NCBI GenBank assembly: GCA_003290165.1
Contig: QNQO01000503.1
Location: 62,001 to 126,000, forward strand
Length of the DNA: 64,000 nt
Reading direction: 5' to 3'
Origin: Berberis thunbergii
Taxonomy: Eukaryota; Streptophyta; Magnoliopsida; Ranunculales; Berberidaceae
A program made the position numbers and the translations under genes. The notes under the pieces are model-generated. The model was not told the DNA's origin. It searched no databases and saw only the letters and a list, made by a program, of their open reading frames with translations. This document shows positions 58,240 to 64,000 of this stretch, in pieces. Each line of letters begins with the position of its first letter. The stretch's first letter is position 1.

Positions 58240-59683
58240 CAAGGATGCACAGACTCGAACTCGGACACGGATACGGATACGACACGGCGACTCGGCAATT
58301 TTAAAAAACATAAGACTCGGCGACACGGTCAAACTTAATTTTTTAATATATTTTTTTTGTAACTCATAAAAACATAAAATCATAAATAAATTAATAATAC
58401 TATTAAACAATCCAAACATATCAATAAAACATTCAAATTCATTCATTCAAATTTACAAATACATCATAAAGTCAAGCTCAACTGTTCAAGTCATACTCAT
58501 AAAGCATAAGCAATATAATTTCATTAACTTGATAATGTAAATAAAATGTAAATTGATAATTTCAAAAACTCACCAGTGAGGCGGCTACATCTCTTCTTTT
58601 TCATTAACTAGCGAGATCCCGTATACTCTTTCTGACAAAAGTTACATCTCTATCTAAGGTTTCCCCCACCTTCACTTGGTCTTCTTAATATTGTCACATG
58701 CTTCCAAATATCATCTCCAGTTACTTGGCCTAAAATCAGTTTTAGTTTCTTATTTAGTTTTCAGTCAATAGGTGGTATTTGAAGTATTTTATGCATGCTT
58801 TCGTATATATGCATAGAAAAAAACAAAAAAAAAACAGAAAAACAAAAAAAATAGGTGCAAGCCAATAGTTTTCAGCCAATAGGTGCATGCTTTCATATGT
58901 ATTTGAAGAGAAAGGAATCGCTGGAAAACAAAATAAAAAAAACAGGAAAACAAAAAAAAACGAATCGCAGGAAAAAAAAGGAAACGAAATACAAAATTGC
59001 AAAAAAAGAATCGCAGGGAAAAAAAAACGCAGGATCAATCGATTCTGAATCGATTGATCGATCTTAGAAATCAATCTCAGGAAGATCGATCGATGAAATC
59101 GCAGGAAAAAATAACAGAGAAAATAGCAGGAAAAATCAAACAAACAAACAAACGAAATTGATCGATCCTGTCAATCGATCGAAGGTACCTGGTGTTGATG
59201 AGGACGCCATAAATCCTGTCTATCAATCTATCCCTCTCTGTCGAACCCGGTTTCTCCTCAGTCCTCAGTCCTCTCTATCGAAATCGATCTCTTCGTGTCA
59301 GTCGAAATCGATCGATTGATTCTCTTCTCTCTACCTCCGTCTCTCGATCGATCAATCTGATTTGGGGGTTTGCGAGTTAGGGTTTTCGGTTTTTCTGTGC
59401 TGTCGCTGTGTGGGAGGAAGGATTGAGTTTGCGAGGAAGGGTTTTCGGTTTTAATTGCAAATTTTTCACTCAACGCATTTTGACTCGGTCTGGACCTTGT
59501 CTGGACCGTGTCCGGACCGTATCCAGGCCGTGTCCAACCAGGTCAACGAATTTTGGCCGTTGACCCCGTGTCCAGTGCGTGTCGGGCACGAATTCGTGTC
59601 CAGCGCGTGTCGGGCTAGAATCCGTGTCCGACACGTATTTGACGCGTGGTTCGGCGGTTTTCCTGAGAGTCGGTGCATCCTTG
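58240..59683 (+). mobile_element. hAT-like element, family 'CAAGGATGCAC', 1444 bp
   Basis: Ends CAAGGATGCACAGACTCG / GAGTCGGTGCATCCTTG, with a perfect 8-bp duplication CAAACCGT (58232-58239 and 59684-59691). Subterminal GTGTCCGGAC-type motifs match 16973-18052 in inverted orientation. The interior has a run of TCGATCGAT-type palindromes (about 59035-59350). No transposase frame is seen. Confidence 0.92.
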
Positions 59684-59691
59684 CAAACCGT

Positions 59692-61012
59692 CCATGAGTT
59701 GATTATCTAGTCCCGCGTTAAGTCTGCACACACACAACATGTGACTGAAGAAAATCGCATTATTGCTCTTACTCGTATTACTTGCCAATGTGTTGGAGTC
59801 AAAGGAAAATTTATTTTTCTTTTGTCACGTGTTGACTTTACAGTCAACCCACAGTTTAGTACCATGATCTAAATGGTATGGTCTATTGGGACTAAAGTTA
59901 AAACTACCTTACCTTTATGGAATCAACCTCTGAGAGTCCCTCCCTTTATTATTTATGCACGACCCTTTAGTCTTTTCGGATCATCTCTTTTTCATCTTTA
60001 AAATGAAACCCGACAACCCCAAAAATTACCCTGGGATAATTACTTGTCAAACCACATTATAATTTCATTTTTCTTTTTCTTCGAAGTTAGCGTGGGATAA
60101 TTCATAAATCAATGAGATGAGTTTTACCTTATAAGTTACTGCTTTTATTAGCTTATGTCAAGGCAGCAAGCAACTGAGGCACTCGCATTAACGAGTTAGG
60201 TTTAAAAAATTGTTGAATGTTAACTATGGAAAAGTAACTAAAAAATAATGAACTGTCGCTAGAAATTAATTATACAAGCAGCCTCAAAGTTTGAAGCTCT
60301 ATCAATCGATTAAGTCACGTATTTTGGACCTGACCTTTTTAGTTATATCAATATATCAAACACCCTTAGGGCAACCATTGAAATTGACAAAATATCAATA
60401 TATTCTCTGAGTTTGTTCCTTTAGTCATTAAGAAATTCCTCAGATACTTAAATCTCGTGTCAGAGGTGAACTACTTACATTTAAGGAAAGCAGTTCACGA
60501 TTCATGGTAATTTGGAGGTGTTGTCACCAGACAACATCAAATAGCTTCAATCATCTTCTTATCATAATTCAGCTCACAGCATTGAAAGGAATCTCACATT
60601 GATAAAAGAATTGTATCCCAATCATCGGCGTATTCTACTTCCGTCGAGTCTAATGTTTCATCAATGTTGTTTGCCTTTATTTCCCTTTGTCTCGAGTCCC
60701 TAGAGTAAAGAAATCACCTATTGTTTTTTTGTTCATTTTAGTCCAGGCGCACTAGGTGAACTACCCACTTCGTGCATGGTGCATGAGGTGCATACCAATA
60801 AAAAAAATACAATAAAGCATGATATGAATGATTATCATATTTCCAAATAGCTGAATGATTATCATATTTTCAAATATGATAATGACTTGTCATTATTTTC
60901 ATTTGCTAAAGAGCGAAATCAATTGGTAGAATCATGCGCTAATATTGTCGATTGAATGTGAAAGAACAACTATGTATAGGCTGATTAGCATTTGATTTGA
61001 TATGAAATGCAG
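59692..61012. other. Downstream of UBP26 coding region; nothing recognised
   Basis: AT-rich, with no open frame of note. It would be intron sequence if the candidate 3' exons are real, otherwise intergenic. Confidence 0.4.
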
Positions 61013-61090
61013 TGAAAGGTTATGTTGGCGTCTTGTATTTGCTGAACATTCTTCTTCAGTTGGTTATGCAATGAACAAGAAATGTACAGG
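61013..61090 (+). other. UBP26: Candidate UBP26 3' exon A
   Basis: Preceded by GAAATGCAG and followed by a strong donor, TACAGG|GTAAGA. If exon 13 were spliced at 55818, this exon would supply TGA at once, ending the protein at ISAQ, close to the length of Arabidopsis UBP26's end. The acceptor lacks a good pyrimidine tract, so this is tentative. Confidence 0.4.
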
Positions 61091-61414
61091 GTAAGAAGGT
61101 ATAAATTTTAAAACCCAGCCAGACTAGCATTGCTGTTCTTCTGACTTGAAGAAGCTTTATTTTCAAAGCACATATAATGAGTTACATTCATGGGAAATGT
61201 ACTAATATTTTGTGGGCGTGTTCTCACTTATGAGGGGATTACCTCTACAAACCACGCCGTGGTGAAAATTAACAAAATAATTAAGGAATGTTTATATGAA
61301 CAATTAAGTGTCTCAAGTGATTTAATGTGCAAAATTTTGCAAATTTTGGCATTGGTAGTCATTTGTCAGCAGCTAACCTTTGGTTTCTTCTTTTGTTTGT
61401 AATTCTCATTGCAG

Positions 61415-61950
61415 CTTGATGGCCTGGATTGCCTGTTTTTGGTAGGCCTTAGTGCATGGATGGGAAACTTTGATGGTGACATTCCCTAGTTTACCAATGT
61501 ATTTTGTTTCTGTTTTGCCCCTGCATTCTGGTGGCTAGGTGATCTTGAATGTTATTGTAAGATAGTCATTTTTGTTGTAGAGCTTTTTTCTCGATTAACC
61601 TATGTAAAGTTCCCTCCATTGTGGCATGTTGGCATCATTTAGCTATTGAAGTGTGAAGAGGAAGCCTGCTCAATCGTTATATACAGTTATGCTTATACAA
61701 GGTGATGGATGATTTGTAGTGATTAATTTCAAGGTGTATGTTGTTATAAGCCTATGATGGTTGTGGTCATGGCTCAGTGCAAGTTAGGTTTGCTGAAGCG
61801 TGTTTTTAGTAACCTATCAATTGAAGGTTGACAGAATCTGTAAATGTGTGGTAGCATAATTGTGGTATGGATGTTGTCTTATGTTTTTATGTGTGCCTTC
61901 AATTGTAATGTAATTAGCCTACTCAAGAAGCACTCAGCTCCAGCCTAATG
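61415..61950 (+). other. UBP26: Candidate UBP26 3' exon B / 3' untranslated region
   Basis: Preceded by a very good acceptor (a T-rich tract, then CTCATTGCAG). GC and T content look like a plant 3' untranslated region until about 61930, where TGTAATGTAATT could act in polyadenylation. Joined directly to 55818 it would instead add a 24-codon tail beginning LDGLDCLFLVGLSAW and ending DGDIP. The right end is a guess. Confidence 0.4.
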
Positions 61951-62055
61951 ACCTAGGTGAGGTGGGTACTGTGAGACTTTGACCCAATCCATGCCTTGGT
62001 GTACAATCTAGGCTCGGGAGGTTCAAGTCGAATTTGGTCCATGAACAACCTCATA

Positions 62056-64000
62056 ATAAGTTTTTATTTATTTATTTATTTGTTAAGGGCATATGCATTA
62101 AAAATAAACTTAGGTTTGGTTACAAACATAACGGCCAGCTGTCTGAACCAAAATGTGCCAACAAACTTATAGTTCCAGGAGGGACGCAAAAGAAGCAAAT
62201 GTCTAATGTTGCTAATGATAGGCTTTTTGGCCCTATTGATAACAAAAGAAGGTTGAAATCATTTTCATCATCCTGAATAAGATTAGCCTTGTCAGTTTTG
62301 TGCCTGGATAATTAGCAGTGCTCCCTCTGTTGTTTATCCTTTAGCCATCGTATTGTCAAGAACCTGCTCTGTAATAGAGCATGCAATAGTTGCAAGCACA
62401 ATACCCAGAAGGTCCATAGCAATTCACCAATAGGTCCTTGTTTTGAAGAATAAAAAAAGTAAGCATCAAAACTAACAAGGATAGTGTTAGGGTTCTGGTC
62501 CAAGGGCATGGACATTATCTGGTTCGATTTAGCATTGAGTTTGTGGTGTTTGGCTGAAAGAATGTGTTTGGACAAGTGAAATGCGGGTTGTAAGTGTCTC
62601 AGGATGGGGCCCAAAGCTAGTTTCCTAGGGCGTTGTGGAGTGATTGACCTGCTTATAAGTCATAGTTGTTTCAAAGATGCTGGGGATGGAGGGTAGAGTC
62701 ATTTGAAGTTCCCGCGAGGTTGTGGTGAACCAGTGCTTATGCCAGGAAGACTAGGTTTGATGAAGAAGGGAGATGAAAGTTTGACCGCTGACCTTGACTC
62801 CCTTGAAGATAATTTGATTGTGAATCTCCAGATGGTAAGAAGAATTGCTCTGATAGCTCTTTATCGTCATAAAACGAAAACACCCCCACATAAAAAGCGT
62901 GGTGCAATTGGATCTGTGCCAATCAATCGAGAGAAAGGAGCATCCCCAAAACCTAGAAGTGATTGGGTGGAGGAAAAAAATGTGAATGGCATCCTTAGGG
63001 TGATTGTGGTAGAAGACAGTCATTCTCGATAGGCGTGTGCAACCTAACAAGATTGACTTTAGCGGGGAGTAAATATTGGCTGATCTTCCACACGAGAAAA
63101 AGAGCACTACGAGGCTTTGATTTTCCATAAAGCTCTTAAATAAGAAACGACAAAGGAGTTGACGGTGGAAGTGGAGGTTAAGGTTCAAATTGTTCCAAGG
63201 TAAAAAGCTTTGATGACACTTTTAACTGAGAACAAACATTTCGTGTTGGAAATCAAAAGAAGTTTGTTAGGGCTCAAGTCAGGTCTAATAACAATGTTCT
63301 GAATGTTCCGAGAAACAGGGGCCGAGACAATGGAGTTGAGAAACTCCACATTTCAGGTGACTGAGTGATTTGGTGGGGCGAGTATCCATAAATCAACAAG
63401 TGACTTCGGAATGAGAGGTTCCAAATAATTGGGGATACAATATGCCAGCACAAAACCTGGTTTGACCCAGACGTCGTGCCAGATGTTGATCTGATCACCA
63501 GACATGACTAGCCAAATAAGATAGCGCTTCAGGCGAAAGAAGCCTGCTAGGGGGTTGGAAAGACAAAAGATGCTTTTAGTGTTGAAGTAGGGGGCTTTGA
63601 GCTGGCAAGTTCTAGGGTTATGAGGGTGAGAGATAGCCTTCCACATGTTCTTTATCATTAAGAAAAAATTTGTGTTCCTGGTTGAGGGTATGCTGGGCCC
63701 CTAGAGAGTGGGGTTGTGAAATTCTATCCCAAGTACACAAATGTTTCGCATTGTTGTATATCGACCCATTCCACCAAAAGTCTCGAACAAGGTGGTCAAT
63801 TTTGGAGAAAATAACAGCCGATAAGAGAAAAGTTTGCATAGTGTAAACCTGGATAGAGTTGAGAACAAATTTAATCATGACCGTTCTACTGGCTCGAGAC
63901 AAAACTTTAGCTTTCCAGCTTGAGAGCTTAGTACTGATTTTATCGATAAGGAATTGAAAATCACTGGCTTTCTTTTTGGAAAATAGCAAAGGAGATCCAA
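62056..64000 (-). mobile_element. LINE (L1-type) on the minus strand, running off the window
   Basis: From the right on the minus strand: 63989-63621 reads the thumb region of plant LINE RT (KLSSWKAKVLSRASRTVMIK, then RDFWWNG); 63658-63356 holds MSGDQINIWHDVWV, typical of the segment after RT. Further left are WKIKAS-type zf-RVT fragments (about 63110-63140) and decayed frames. A (TTTA)n run at 62058-62080 may be the 3' tail, which sets the left limit loosely. Stops and shifts show it is inactive. Confidence 0.75.

Noticed and set aside
62703..63032. 109-codon plus-strand ORF near the window end
   Set aside because: It lies inside the minus-strand LINE; plus-strand frame without recognised domain.

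Overview
This is nuclear DNA of a flowering plant, probably a eudicot. The evidence is intron-split genes with clean GT-AG junctions, AT-rich introns, plant-type Ty3/gypsy and LINE fragments, and many short hAT-like elements with 8-bp target duplications. The species cannot be named from the sequence. There is no operon, CRISPR array or rRNA gene. The window holds two host genes, a fragment of a third, and a dense layer of nested mobile elements.

Layout. 1-806: end of a short hAT-like element and the 3' end of a LINE. 820-908: a perfect-looking hairpin. 909-11782: a PPP-type (PP5-like) phosphatase fragment split by an old, apparently non-autonomous Ty3/gypsy element (1066-11619). That element carries gag and protease on the minus strand, a decayed antisense ORF region, and long tandem repeats that are themselves split by a 2.4-kb solo LTR (6173-8608). 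13246-27131, minus strand: a ten-exon gene for a FYVE zinc finger plus ankyrin protein (about 289 residues expected). One base is missing in exon 7, and its introns hold a LINE, a possible SINE and several DNA elements. 27550-31211: nested hAT-like elements and a 2.6-kb element with long terminal inverted repeats. 33603-35032: 74-bp tandem duplication, TATA box and split 5' leader with upstream ORFs. 35033-55845, plus strand: UBP26, the plant orthologue of USP48, in 13 coding exons and 1087 codons, with candidate 3' exons to about 61.5 kb. 62056-64000: a minus-strand LINE running off the end.

The two genes are divergent, with start codons about 7.9 kb apart and the transposon cluster between them. 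UBP26 is known from Arabidopsis as a histone H2B deubiquitinase needed for heterochromatic silencing. The FYVE-ankyrin protein is probably a PI3P-binding endosomal protein. No functional link between them is suggested.

I found no wholly new system. The points most worth a second look are: (a) a stop-free, multiple-of-three first intron in UBP26 and a uORF-rich leader; (b) the one-base lesion in the FYVE-ankyrin gene, whose exon skipping would restore frame; (c) the gag-pro-only LTR element with an antisense ORF and tandem repeats; and (d) short-element families that recur in mirrored order in the two genes.
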